This document shows, piece after piece, positions 1-8,351 of a DNA stretch of 55,840 bases. The position numbers were made by a program, and so were the translations under genes. Numbering within the stretch: position 1 is the first letter of the stretch; the number at the start of each line of letters is the position of its first letter. The notes below the pieces were generated by a model. It was not told where the DNA came from, searched no databases, and saw only the letters and a list, made by a program, of their open reading frames with translations. The DNA lies in the NCBI GenBank assembly GCA_036381495.1, contig DASVCS010000127.1, positions 1 to 55,840 of the forward strand, given 5' to 3'. The DNA is from DASVCS01 sp036381495. GTDB lineage: Bacteria > Gemmatimonadota > Gemmatimonadetes > Longimicrobiales > RSA9.

Positions 1-1153
1 TGATGACCTCCGCCACCTCCCGCAACGTCAACGGTTTCAGGTACTGGACGCCCCGCTCGAAGAACTCTCGCTGCCGGTCTACGATGAAGTTCATCACCTT
101 CAGCATCGTCTGGCGCCGCTGCTCGATCGCCTGGATCATCCAGTTCGCGCTGTTCAGCTTGTTCGCGATGAACTCCTTGTTCTCGCCCTGGAACTTGTTC
201 TTGTCCCTCGCGATCTCCCGGTACGCCCGCGACAGCTTCAGCCGCGGCAGACTCGTGTCGTTCAGGAAGACCAGGTACTCGCCATCGATCTTCTCGACCA
301 CCAGGTCCGGCGTGATGTAGTTGTCCGATGGCGCCGCGTGCTTGATCCCCGGCTTCGGATCCAGCTTCGCGATCTCGTCTGCCGCCGCCTGCACATCCCG
401 TGGCATGATCGACAGCTCCTTCGAGATCTCCGACCACCGATGGTTGATGAGCTGGTCGAAGAAATCATGGATGATCCGGTACGCCAGCGTGTCTTCCCGC
501 TCCGCATCCTCGAGCTGGAGGAGCAGGCATTCGCGCAGGTTCCGCGCGCCGATCCCGGGCGGATCGAAGCCCTGGATGACCCGCAACATCTGCTCCGCCT
601 CCTCGACCGCGAACGGCTCGAGCGGCGCCTCCCCCTCTTCCGTCCATTCCCCGCCCTGCTGCACGACCCACACGTTCAGCGCCTCGACCACTTCCTCGAG
701 CGAGCACGCCAGGTAGCCGTTGTCGTCGATGTTGCCGATGATCTCCTCGCCCAGCAGCATCTGGCGATCCGTCAGACGCAGCAGGATGAGCTGGTCGCGC
801 AGGTGGTCGGCCAGGTCCCGCGTCTCTACCGGCACCGGCTCGTAGTACTCCTTCTCCTCGTACTCCGGCCGGCGACCGCCCGCCTCGAATCCGTCCAGGA
901 GGATCTCCTCCCAGTCGATCTGCTCCTCCTGCTCCTTCTCCTCCTTCTGCGCGTCCTTCGGCTTCTCCTCCTCCGGCGTGACGGTCGGCTCTTCCAGGTC
1001 CAGGAACGGGTTGTTCAACAGCTCCTGCTTGATGTGCTGCTGAAGGTCGAGCAGCGGCATGTACAGCAGGTCCATCGCCTGGTACAGGCGTGGATTGATC
1101 TTCGTCTCCTGCCGGAGCTGCGTGCCCTGATAGAGTCCGGTCCTGATGCTCAT
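1..1153 (-). CDS. rpoN: RNA polymerase sigma-54 factor RpoN (C-terminus cut by window edge)
   Basis: Alternative sigma factor that directs RNA polymerase to -24/-12 promoters and needs AAA+ activators. About 384 residues are visible. Residues 1-53 form the glutamine/leucine-rich region I (NPRLYQAMDLLYMPLLDL, then QELLNNPFLDLEE), followed by an acidic linker at about 54-85 and then the core-binding domain. The reading frame runs off the window at TLREVAEVI, just before the expected DNA-binding HTH and RpoN box, so this is an edge truncation and not a broken gene. The ATG at 1151-1153 overlaps the lptB stop (ATGA), so translation is probably coupled. The lptC-lptA-lptB-rpoN order is the one known from proteobacteria. 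Identification is secure. Confidence 0.96.
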   Translation of the reverse strand, partial: MSIRTGLYQGTQLRQETKINPRLYQAMDLLYMPLLDLQQHIKQELLNNPFLDLEEPTVTPEEEKPKDAQKEEKEQEEQIDWEEILLDGFEAGGRRPEYEEKEYYEPVPVETRDLADHLRDQLILLRLTDRQMLLGEEIIGNIDDNGYLACSLEEVVEALNVWVVQQGGEWTEEGEAPLEPFAVEEAEQMLRVIQGFDPPGIGARNLRECLLLQLEDAEREDTLAYRIIHDFFDQLINHRWSEISKELSIMPRDVQAAADEIAKLDPKPGIKHAAPSDNYITPDLVVEKIDGEYLVFLNDTSLPRLKLSRAYREIARDKNKFQGENKEFIANKLNSANWMIQAIEQRRQTMLKVMNFIVDRQREFFERGVQYLKPLTLREVAEVI

Positions 1154-1938
1154 ACAACTTCCGGTCGGCGATAACGTTCACGCATGCGCGCGGTCAACGT
1201 GGGCCCGAAGTAAATCTCGGCAACTTCGTCGTTCCACACCAGTTCCGCGACCGTCCCGGACACGCGGACCCTGCCATCGTACATGATGTAGGCGCGGTCC
1301 ACGATGTCGAGCGTTTGCTCGACGTTGTGGTCCGTGATGATCACGCCGATCCCGCGGTGGCGCAGCCCCGCGACGATCTGCTGGATGTCGTGGACCGCGA
1401 TGGGGTCCACCCCGGCGAACGGTTCGTCCAGCAGCATGAACTTCGGATCACTGACCAGCGCCCGCGTGATCTCGAGGCGCCGCCGCTCGCCGCCGGAGAG
1501 CGCGTACGCCTTCGCGGTACGCAGATGCTTGATCGACAGCTCATCGAGCAGCGCCTCGAGGCGTTCCCGCCGCTCCTGCTTCGGGATCGGCATGGTCTCG
1601 AGGATCGCGAGGATGTTTTCTTCGACCGTGAGCTTGCGGAACACCGAGGGTTCCTGCGCCAGGTAGCCGATGCCGCGCCGCGCGCGGCGGTACATCGGCA
1701 CGCCGGTCAGATCTTCGCCCTCGAGATGGACGTGGCCCGCATCGGGCGAGATCAGCCCCACGATCATGTAGAACGTCGTCGTCTTCCCCGCGCCGTTCGG
1801 CCCGAGGAGGCCCACGATTTCACCCTGGGTGACGTCGAGGTCGACTTCGTTCACCACTCTACGCTTCCGGAATACCTTGACGAGTCCCCGGGCGGACAGA
1901 GTGCTCGCGGCCGTCGCCACCCCCGCGGTGCGGCTCAC
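1150..1938 (-). CDS. lptB: LPS export ABC transporter ATP-binding protein LptB
   Basis: Cytoplasmic ATPase that powers LPS extraction from the inner membrane with LptF/LptG/LptC. All ABC motifs are visible: Walker A GPNGAGKTT, Q-loop LAQEPSVF, signature LSGGERRR, Walker B FMLLDEP and the H-loop ITDHN, plus the GIGYLAQE segment typical of LptB. The frame is open back to a TTG at 1986. I prefer the GTG at 1936-1938 because GAGGG sits about 6 nt upstream and the length (262 aa) is closer to the family's roughly 240. The TTG would add a non-conserved 16-residue leader but would start only 14 nt after the lptA stop. The gene ends inside rpoN by an ATGA overlap. Confidence 0.95.
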   Translation of the reverse strand: MSRTAGVATAASTLSARGLVKVFRKRRVVNEVDLDVTQGEIVGLLGPNGAGKTTTFYMIVGLISPDAGHVHLEGEDLTGVPMYRRARRGIGYLAQEPSVFRKLTVEENILAILETMPIPKQERRERLEALLDELSIKHLRTAKAYALSGGERRRLEITRALVSDPKFMLLDEPFAGVDPIAVHDIQQIVAGLRHRGIGVIITDHNVEQTLDIVDRAYIMYDGRVRVSGTVAELVWNDEVAEIYFGPTLTARMRERYRRPEVV

Positions 1939-2002
1939 CGGGACCCTCGTCGCGTTCGTGTGTCCTTCCCGCAACGCATCAAGCAAAATCCTTACCGTTC
2001 CG

Positions 2003-3514
2003 TCATCCGCCCGCCGCCGCGCCCTTCGACGCGCCGGCGGCGCCGCTGTCCGGCGGCGTGGCCGGCGGGCGTCCGGGTTGCAGGTTCATCCCCTTGAGCG
2101 CCCCTTCCGCATGCACGGCCTGGATCTTTCCCTCGCGCATGACCAGCTCGATCCGGTTCGCTACCAGGTAGTTCACGCTCGGCGGCCCCTCCTCGGCGCC
2201 CTCTTCGCGGAACCGGTAGAGCGAGCGCGCGCCGCCGTCCTCGCCGACCGCCACGAGCCGGTCCAGGACCACCCGCCTCTGCGGCTCCGCATCCGCCGTT
2301 TCACCCACCGGCTCTTCCCCCACCGGGGGATCGACGACGTCCTGCGCCGCCGAATCCGCCGGCACCGAGTCCGGCGCGGCCACGAAGGTCGCCGTGATCG
2401 TGTCGCCGCGCAGCCAGTCGTGCGCGACGAGGTCGGGCACGTCCGCCGCCACGGTGTCGATCCGCTCGCCGTACGCGTCCCCCACGGCAATGACCATGTC
2501 CAGTCGCTGGTCCGGCGCGAGCGCGTCGATCGAATCGGCCGTCATCCAGAACGTCTCCGCGACCGCCCGCGGTTGGGGGAGTGGCGGCCCGGGCGGCGCG
2601 CTCTCATCTCCCGTCCGGGGCTCCAACCACCGCACCGCCACCATGCGCTGCACCTCGCCCTCCGCGAAGAAGACCGTCAATGCCGGCGCGTCCACCTGGA
2701 TCTCCTCCCCCACGAGTTGCGCCATACCGCGGGCGACGACACGCTCGAGCTCCTCCCCCGCGAGTTGCGCATCGATCCGCTCGGCCAGCAAGGTGAACGC
2801 CTCGCCCTCGACCCGCGCGCCGCCCGTGAGGATCATCCGCTCCTCGGCCTGGTCGTACAGCGCCTCGTCCCCGAAGCCGCGCGTCTCGCCCCGGACCAGG
2901 ACCACGTTGCCGGAGCCGCGGAAATTCTCCTCGCCCACGATCTCCATGCTGTCGGCATCCACCTCGAACGGCTCGGGTGCCGCCGTCGAGTCCGCCGGCG
3001 GCTCGGGCACGGTCGCCGAATCCGATGCCGGCTCGGGCGGGTCCGGATCCCGCAAGATCGCGTGCGGCCGGCCGCGGGCGAGCATGCGCGCCCGCGGCCG
3101 CCATTCGGTGGCGCGGAAGTACTCGAGTTCGGGGCCGCGGATCACGGATCCCGCGTCGCGATCCGTGAGCACGACGTCGCCGCGGGCCAGGAGCCGCTCT
3201 TCGAGTGCGAAGTAGTCCACGCGATCGGCCGTCAGCGTCTTCATCGAGTCGCGGTACACGACGTTGCCGATGAACCTGCGCATCCCGGTGGCCGACTCGC
3301 TGATCGCCGTGTCCGCATAGAGGTGCACGCCGCCAGCGCACCCGATGTGTACGGAACCGCTGAGGACGATGCGCTCATCGGGCATCGTGCGGTCGGTCAC
3401 GCTGAGCAGTACGCCGTCGAGGATCTCGCACCGGTCCGGCGCCTGCTGCGCCCGGGCGGCCGCGGACACCGTGATCGCGAGCGCCGCGGCGAGGAGGAGC
3501 GGCGGCCGCGACAT
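2003..3514 (-). CDS. lptA: Enlarged LptA/OstA-like periplasmic LPS transport protein
   Basis: Likely periplasmic bridge protein that carries LPS from LptC to LptD. Residues 1-22 are a Sec signal peptide (LLLAAALAITVSAAARA). The mature chain contains successive OstA-like beta-repeat stretches: about 40-165 (ERIVLSGSVHI, GMRRFIGNVVYRD, LLARGDVVLTD), about 190-300 (GSGNVVLVRGE, MILTGGARVEGE) and a weaker one at about 310-480 (ADSIDALAPDQRLD). At 503 aa it is more than twice the size of E. coli LptA (185 aa), with Pro/Ala/Glu-rich linkers and an Ala/Gly tail. Its ATG shares a base with the lptC stop (TGATG). Position between lptC and lptB supports the role; the meaning of the extra length is unknown. 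Confidence 0.8.
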   Translation of the reverse strand: MSRPPLLLAAALAITVSAAARAQQAPDRCEILDGVLLSVTDRTMPDERIVLSGSVHIGCAGGVHLYADTAISESATGMRRFIGNVVYRDSMKTLTADRVDYFALEERLLARGDVVLTDRDAGSVIRGPELEYFRATEWRPRARMLARGRPHAILRDPDPPEPASDSATVPEPPADSTAAPEPFEVDADSMEIVGEENFRGSGNVVLVRGETRGFGDEALYDQAEERMILTGGARVEGEAFTLLAERIDAQLAGEELERVVARGMAQLVGEEIQVDAPALTVFFAEGEVQRMVAVRWLEPRTGDESAPPGPPLPQPRAVAETFWMTADSIDALAPDQRLDMVIAVGDAYGERIDTVAADVPDLVAHDWLRGDTITATFVAAPDSVPADSAAQDVVDPPVGEEPVGETADAEPQRRVVLDRLVAVGEDGGARSLYRFREEGAEEGPPSVNYLVANRIELVMREGKIQAVHAEGALKGMNLQPGRPPATPPDSGAAGASKGAAAGG

Positions 3515-4224
3515 CAGAACTCGACCTTGACGCCGGGCGCCTGCCCCCGCGGCTCACGCAACTCGATGTTCCGGAGCTGGCCGTCCGCCGTGAAGCCCGA
3601 GCCCCGCAGCGTGCGGCCGTTCTCCGTGAGCGTCGTGGTCGTATCGCTCCAGATCCGGTTCCGACCCGGGCTGTAGTGCAACACCTCGGTCTCGACGCGC
3701 CGGTTCCCATCGTGCGTGACGAGCACCACGTTCCCGCGCGCGGTCATGTCGTTGGTCCGCGTGTTCACGTCGCCCTTCGCGGCGGTCAGCACCGCCGCCA
3801 CGGCACCGGACTCCTCGAACAGCGTGAGATGCACACCGCGGAACTCCGCGTGCGCGGAATCCTCGTACGTGTACGCGGTATCGGCCAGGAGTCGCGCGCG
3901 GCGGATTCCGTCGCCCGTGAGGTGGTACTCGACGCCCGTCATGATCCGGTCGGCGCGCATGTCGAGGTATTCCTCGCCGACCACCGCGCCCTGGTCCGAG
4001 CCGCCGCAGGCCGCCAGCAGGCACGCCGCCCACACCGCGAGCAGCGCCGCCCGCGCGCGCCGGCCGCCCGGAACCGTACCGGCCGCCCGGCCGCGGCCGG
4101 GCTCGGCGCGTTCCCTACCCCACGACCCGCTCCCGGCGCGCGACGGTCCGAGTCGGAGCGCGTGCATGTGCGCGAGCGGCCATCCCACGCTCCAGGGTCC
4201 CCCGCGGGCGGATGGACACCTCAT
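3514..4224 (-). CDS. lptC: LptC-like LPS export lipoprotein
   Basis: Probable LptC, the inner-membrane-anchored component that takes LPS from LptBFG to LptA. After a long N-terminal leader there is a hydrophobic run ending in a lipobox (LLAAC, Cys73), so it may be a lipoprotein, unlike the single-TM protein of E. coli. Beta-rich LptC repeats follow (MTGVEYHLTGDGIRRARL, LYEES-like LFEESGAV, TARGNVVLV, VETEVLHY). The ATG at 4222-4224 overlaps the kdsD stop (ATGA). The leader is unusually long for a signal peptide, and an internal ATG at 4165-4167 is an alternative start. Between kdsD and lptA the context is decisive. Confidence 0.82.
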   Translation of the reverse strand: MRCPSARGGPWSVGWPLAHMHALRLGPSRAGSGSWGRERAEPGRGRAAGTVPGGRRARAALLAVWAACLLAACGGSDQGAVVGEEYLDMRADRIMTGVEYHLTGDGIRRARLLADTAYTYEDSAHAEFRGVHLTLFEESGAVAAVLTAAKGDVNTRTNDMTARGNVVLVTHDGNRRVETEVLHYSPGRNRIWSDTTTTLTENGRTLRGSGFTADGQLRNIELREPRGQAPGVKVEF

Positions 4225-5237
4225 ACGACCCCCGCGCGCAGCAGGTCGTGCAGGTGCACGATCCCCAGCAGGTGCCGCGTATCGTCCACCACGGGGAGTG
4301 CCATGATGCCGTGCGTCTCCATCTGATACACCGCGGCGGCGGCCAACTCGTCCGGGCCGACCACCTTCGGGTTCCGGTTCATCACCCGGACGACGGGCAC
4401 GTCCAGGAAGTCCGCCTCACGCTCCATCAGTCTCGTCAGATCGCCCGCCGTCACCACTCCTGTTACCCTCGAGTCCGCGTCGAGGATCGGAACGGTCCCC
4501 CGCTTCTGGGCGAGCAGGACCACGCATTCACGCATGCGCGCGGTGTCGGGGAGCGACGGGAGGTCTGCGGTCAGCATGATGTCGCGGACCCGGAGCGTCA
4601 GCTTGCGGCCGAGCGCGCCGCCCGGGTGGATCCGCGCGAAGTCCTCTCGCGAGAACCCCTTGCACAGCAACAGCGCCACGGCCAGTGCATCGCCCAGGGC
4701 CAGCGTCGCGGTCGTCGACGTGGTGGGTGCCAGGTCGTGCGGGCACGCCTCCTCGGCGACGGAGCAATCCAGGACGACATCGGCCGCGCGGCCCAGCGAC
4801 GAGTCGGGCCGGCCCGTCATGGCGATCATCGCCACGCCCAGCCGGCTCAGGTACTCGACGAGCCCCGTCAGTTCATCCGACTCGCCGCTCTTCGAGATCA
4901 GGATCGCGACATCGCCGCGTCCGACGATCCCCAGGTCTCCGTGCAGCCCCTCGACGGGGTGGAGGAACGTGGCCGGCGTCCCGGTCGACGTGAGGGTCGC
5001 CGCGATCTTCCGGCCGATGATCCCGCTCTTGCCGATCCCCGCGACGATGACGCGACCCGGCGCCGCGAGCACGACGCGGACGGCATCGAGGAACGGCTCG
5101 GCGATGCGGGCCTCGAGCGCGAGCAGCGCCTCGGCCTCCGTGCGGATCACGCGTCGCGCGCGCGCGAGCAGTTCCGCTTCATTACGCAGCGCGCCCGAGG
5201 CGATCCCGGTCCGGGTCCCGGCCGACTCAGCCCGCAT
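4221..5237 (-). CDS. kdsD: D-arabinose-5-phosphate isomerase KdsD/KpsF (SIS + CBS pair)
   Basis: Converts ribulose-5-phosphate to arabinose-5-phosphate, the first step of Kdo synthesis. The SIS domain spans about residues 50-190 (VIVAGIGKSGIIGRK, ISKSGESDEL, HPVEGLHGDLG, RIHPGGALGRK). Two CBS motifs follow at about 220-338 (MRECVVLLAQKRGTVPI, VTAGDLTRL, HLLGIVHLHDLL). The frame is open to 5345, but the ATG at 5235-5237 gives 338 aa, matching the family (about 328), and overlaps the kdsC stop by 11 bp. The upstream Arg/Ser-rich extension is a shadow of kdsC. Confidence 0.95.
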   Translation of the reverse strand: MRAESAGTRTGIASGALRNEAELLARARRVIRTEAEALLALEARIAEPFLDAVRVVLAAPGRVIVAGIGKSGIIGRKIAATLTSTGTPATFLHPVEGLHGDLGIVGRGDVAILISKSGESDELTGLVEYLSRLGVAMIAMTGRPDSSLGRAADVVLDCSVAEEACPHDLAPTTSTTATLALGDALAVALLLCKGFSREDFARIHPGGALGRKLTLRVRDIMLTADLPSLPDTARMRECVVLLAQKRGTVPILDADSRVTGVVTAGDLTRLMEREADFLDVPVVRVMNRNPKVVGPDELAAAAVYQMETHGIMALPVVDDTRHLLGIVHLHDLLRAGVV

Positions 5238-5802
5238 CCGCCGCCTCCGCGCCTTCGCGCTCGCGGCAGTACGCGTCGACGAGGGCGCCCCACTCGCCGC
5301 GCGCCCGGAGGAGTTCCTCGGCGAACTCGCGGACCGCGCCCGCACCGCCGGGCAGCCGCGTCTGCCAGCGTGCCGCCGCCTTCACGTCGAGCGCGGCGTT
5401 CGCCACGGCGACCGGCAGCGCCACGCGCCGGAGCACGGGCAGGTCCGCGAGGTCATCGCCCACGAACGCCGCCTCCTCCCAGGTGGCGCCGTGGCGCTCG
5501 AGTAGCGCCTCGACCACCTCGAGCTTGCGTCCGCTGGCATCCTGAAAGCACTCGACGCCCAGTTCCTCCGCGCGTAGCCGCGTGGCTTCCGACTCACGGG
5601 CGCTGATGAGTGCGACGCCCAGCCCCGCCCAGCGCAGCATCTTGATGCCGAGCCCGTCCTCGATCCCGAAGCGCTTCAGCTCGACGCGCTCGCCGCTCGG
5701 CGCCCGCCCCAGATAGATGCCGTTGTCCGTCAACACGCCGTCCACATCCAGCGCAACCACGCGGATCCGGCGCGCGAGCGCGGCGCCCAACCGGTCGGTC
5801 AT
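5227..5802 (-). CDS. kdsC: 3-deoxy-D-manno-octulosonate-8-phosphate phosphatase KdsC
   Basis: HAD-family phosphatase that removes phosphate from Kdo-8-phosphate. Motif I is ALDVDGVLTD at residues 17-26 (Asp19 nucleophile, Asp21 acid/base), motif II lies in ALISARES, and motif III/IV is FVGDDLADLP near 113-122. At 191 aa with no large cap domain it matches the small tetrameric C0-type KdsC. The ATG at 5800-5802 overlaps the kdsA stop (ATGA) and its own stop overlaps kdsD, so three successive Kdo steps are translationally coupled. Confidence 0.95.
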   Translation of the reverse strand: MTDRLGAALARRIRVVALDVDGVLTDNGIYLGRAPSGERVELKRFGIEDGLGIKMLRWAGLGVALISARESEATRLRAEELGVECFQDASGRKLEVVEALLERHGATWEEAAFVGDDLADLPVLRRVALPVAVANAALDVKAAARWQTRLPGGAGAVREFAEELLRARGEWGALVDAYCREREGAEAADAG

Positions 5803-6671
5803 CCGGCGGCTCCGTCGGGTCGGGCCCCGGCGTCGAGCGCGGCCCGCAGCGCCAGCACCTCTTCGAGCAGCGGCCGCAGCCGGTCGAGCCGGAGCATGCT
5901 CGTGCCGTCCGATGGCGCCTGCTCGGGCGTGGGATGCACTTCCAGGAAGATCGCATGGGCGCCGGCCGCGACCGCGGCGCGGACCAGCGGCGGCGTGAAT
6001 CGCGGGTCGCCGCCGCTCGCGCCGCCCGCGCGTCCCGGGCGCTGCACCGCGTGCGTGCCGTCGAAGATCGCCGGTGCGCCCGTCGCCTCGTGCAGCCGCA
6101 CGAACGAGCGCATGTCGACCACCAGGTCGCCGTATCCGAAGAAGGTGCCGCGCTCGGTGACCGCCACGCCCGCCGCGCCCGCCGCTCGCGCCTTCGTGAC
6201 GGCGCCGGCCATCTCCTCCGGCGCCATCCACTGCCCCTTCTTGATGTTGACCGGCCGGCCGGTCGCGCCGGCCGCCTCGATCAGATCGGTCTGCCGGCAC
6301 AGGAATGCCGGAATCTGCAACACATCGCAGACTTCGGCGGCACGCGCGGCCTGCCACGGCTCGTGGATGTCGGTGAGCACCGGCAGCCCGCTCTCGCGTC
6401 GCACCCGCGCCAGGCGCTCGAGCCCCTGATCGATGCCAGGGCCCCGCGCCGCGCCCCGCTGGCTGCGGTTCGCCTTGTCGAACGAGGCCTTGAAGATGAT
6501 CGGCAGCGCGAGGTCGTCGGCCAGCCGGGAGAGCACGCCGGCCACGTGGAGGTTCAGTGCGTCATCTTCGAGCTGGCACGGCCCCGCGATCAGGAAGAAC
6601 TCGCCATCGGGCCGGAACAGGCGTGCGGCCGCGGCACCCGGCGTCGCCGCACTCGCTTCCGCCGCACTCAT
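5799..6671 (-). CDS. kdsA: 3-deoxy-8-phosphooctulonate synthase KdsA
   Basis: Condenses phosphoenolpyruvate with arabinose-5-phosphate to Kdo-8-phosphate. The 290-aa TIM barrel shows FLIAGPCQLED (28-35), KASFDKANRS (61-70), RGPGIDQGL, TDIHEPWQ, QIPAFLCRQTDL, NIKKGQWMAPEEM and FDGTHAVQRPG. Cys32 in IAGPC is the position that supplies a metal ligand in metal-dependent enzymes such as Aquifex KdsA; E. coli has Asn there. The enzyme is therefore probably of the metal-dependent class. The ATG at 6669-6671 overlaps the pyrG stop (TGATG). Confidence 0.96.
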   Translation of the reverse strand: MSAAEASAATPGAAAARLFRPDGEFFLIAGPCQLEDDALNLHVAGVLSRLADDLALPIIFKASFDKANRSQRGAARGPGIDQGLERLARVRRESGLPVLTDIHEPWQAARAAEVCDVLQIPAFLCRQTDLIEAAGATGRPVNIKKGQWMAPEEMAGAVTKARAAGAAGVAVTERGTFFGYGDLVVDMRSFVRLHEATGAPAIFDGTHAVQRPGRAGGASGGDPRFTPPLVRAAVAAGAHAIFLEVHPTPEQAPSDGTSMLRLDRLRPLLEEVLALRAALDAGARPDGAAG

Positions 6672-8344
6672 CAGTCCCCGACCCGCGCCGTCTCCCGAAC
6701 CGTGGCCTGCGCCGGCTCGGCGCGCCCCGTCCGCCGCGCCAGCGCCGCGCCGATGAACGAGGCAAACAGCGGGTGCGGCCGCATCGGACGCGACTTCAGC
6801 TCGGGGTGGAACTGGCACCCGATGAACCACGGGTGATCCGGCAGCTCGATGACCTCGACCAGCGTGCCATCGGGCGAGACACCGCTGAAGCGCAGGCCAT
6901 CCTCCGTCAGCCGGTCCCGGTACGCGTTGTTCACCTCGTAGCGGTGGCGGTGCCGCTCGCTGATCTCCTGGACGCCGTAGATCCGGTGCACCCGCGAGCC
7001 CGGGCGCAGCCGGGCCGCGTATGCGCCCAGACGCATGGTCCCGCCCATGTCCGTCACCTGGCGCTGCGAGTCCAGCAGGCAGATCACCGGGTCGCTCGTC
7101 TCCCGCACGAACTCCGACGAATGCGAGTCCACCAGGCCGCACACGTTGCGCGCGTACTCGATGACCGCGCACTGGAGCCCCAGGCAGATGCCGAAGAACG
7201 GCAGTCCCTCCTCGCGCGCCCACTCGATCGCATCCAGCATCCCCTCGACACCGCGTACGCCGAACCCGCCCGGGATGAGCAGGCCGTCGTAGCGGGCCAG
7301 ATCCGCCACGTTGCTGCCGCCGGCGAACATCTCGCTCGACAGCCAATCGATCTCGACGCCCGCGTCATTGGCGATCCCGCCGTGGATCAGCGCCTCCTGC
7401 ACCGACTTGTACGAATCCACCAGCGCCGTGTACTTCCCGACCACCGCGATCCGGACCGTCTCCTGCGTCGGCTGGCGGATCCTCGCCACCATCGCCTCCC
7501 ACGGCTCGAGGTTCGGCGGCGGACCGTCCAGTCCCAGCTTTTCGATCACCAGCTCGTCCAGCTTCTGCCGATGGAACTCGAGCGGCACCGCGTAGATGGT
7601 GTCCACATCCCGCGCCTCGATCACCCCCGCCACATCCACGTTCGTGAACAACGCGACCTTCCGCCGCAGGTCGTCCCCGAGCGGCTGCTCGGTGCGGCAG
7701 ATCAGGATGTCGGGCTGGATCCCGATCTCCATCAACTCCCGCACCGAATGCTGCGTCGGCTTGGTCTTCAACTCGCCCGCCGCCGCGATGAACGGCATCA
7801 GCGTCAGGTGGATGAACAGCGTGTGCTCGCGCCCCACGTCCTGGCGGAACTGACGGATCGCCTCGAGGAACGGCAGCGACTCGATGTCGCCGACCGTCCC
7901 GCCGATCTCGGTGATCACCACGTCGTGGTTCGGCCCGAGCCGCCGGATCGCCGCTTTGATCTCATCGGTGATGTGCGGAATCACCTGGACCGTGGCGCCC
8001 AGATAATCTCCGCGCCGTTCCTTCGTGATGACGTCCCGGTAGATCCGTCCCGTCGTGATGTTGTTCGCCTGCGAGAGCGACTCGTCGATGAACCGCTCGT
8101 AGTGTCCCAGGTCGAGGTCCGTCTCCGCGCCGTCGTCCGTCACGAAGACCTCGCCGTGCTGAAACGGTGAGAGCGTCCCGGGATCCACGTTGATGTAGGG
8201 ATCGAACTTCTGGATCGTCACCCGCAGCCCGCGCTCGACCAGCAGGCGGCCCAACGATGCGGCGGCGATCCCCTTCCCCAGCGAGGAGACCACACCGCCG
8301 GTCACGAAGATGTACTTGGTCGGTTGACGGATCTCGTCGGTCAT
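6671..8344 (-). CDS. pyrG: CTP synthase PyrG
   Basis: Makes CTP from UTP, ATP and glutamine. The amidoligase half opens with KYIFVTGGVVSSLGKG and contains QKFDPYINVDPGTLSP and ITEIGGTVGDIES. The class I glutaminase half has GICLGLQ (nucleophile Cys) and the FHPELKSRPM His-Glu pair. The start is the ATG at 8342-8344 (MTDEIRQ), giving 557 aa against a family length near 545. An upstream in-frame extension to 8431 overlaps kdsB and is rejected. It lies 7 nt after kdsB; CTP is the co-substrate of KdsB, so the pairing makes metabolic sense. Confidence 0.97.
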   Translation of the reverse strand: MTDEIRQPTKYIFVTGGVVSSLGKGIAAASLGRLLVERGLRVTIQKFDPYINVDPGTLSPFQHGEVFVTDDGAETDLDLGHYERFIDESLSQANNITTGRIYRDVITKERRGDYLGATVQVIPHITDEIKAAIRRLGPNHDVVITEIGGTVGDIESLPFLEAIRQFRQDVGREHTLFIHLTLMPFIAAAGELKTKPTQHSVRELMEIGIQPDILICRTEQPLGDDLRRKVALFTNVDVAGVIEARDVDTIYAVPLEFHRQKLDELVIEKLGLDGPPPNLEPWEAMVARIRQPTQETVRIAVVGKYTALVDSYKSVQEALIHGGIANDAGVEIDWLSSEMFAGGSNVADLARYDGLLIPGGFGVRGVEGMLDAIEWAREEGLPFFGICLGLQCAVIEYARNVCGLVDSHSSEFVRETSDPVICLLDSQRQVTDMGGTMRLGAYAARLRPGSRVHRIYGVQEISERHRHRYEVNNAYRDRLTEDGLRFSGVSPDGTLVEVIELPDHPWFIGCQFHPELKSRPMRPHPLFASFIGAALARRTGRAEPAQATVRETARVGD

Positions 8345-8351
8345 AGTCCGT

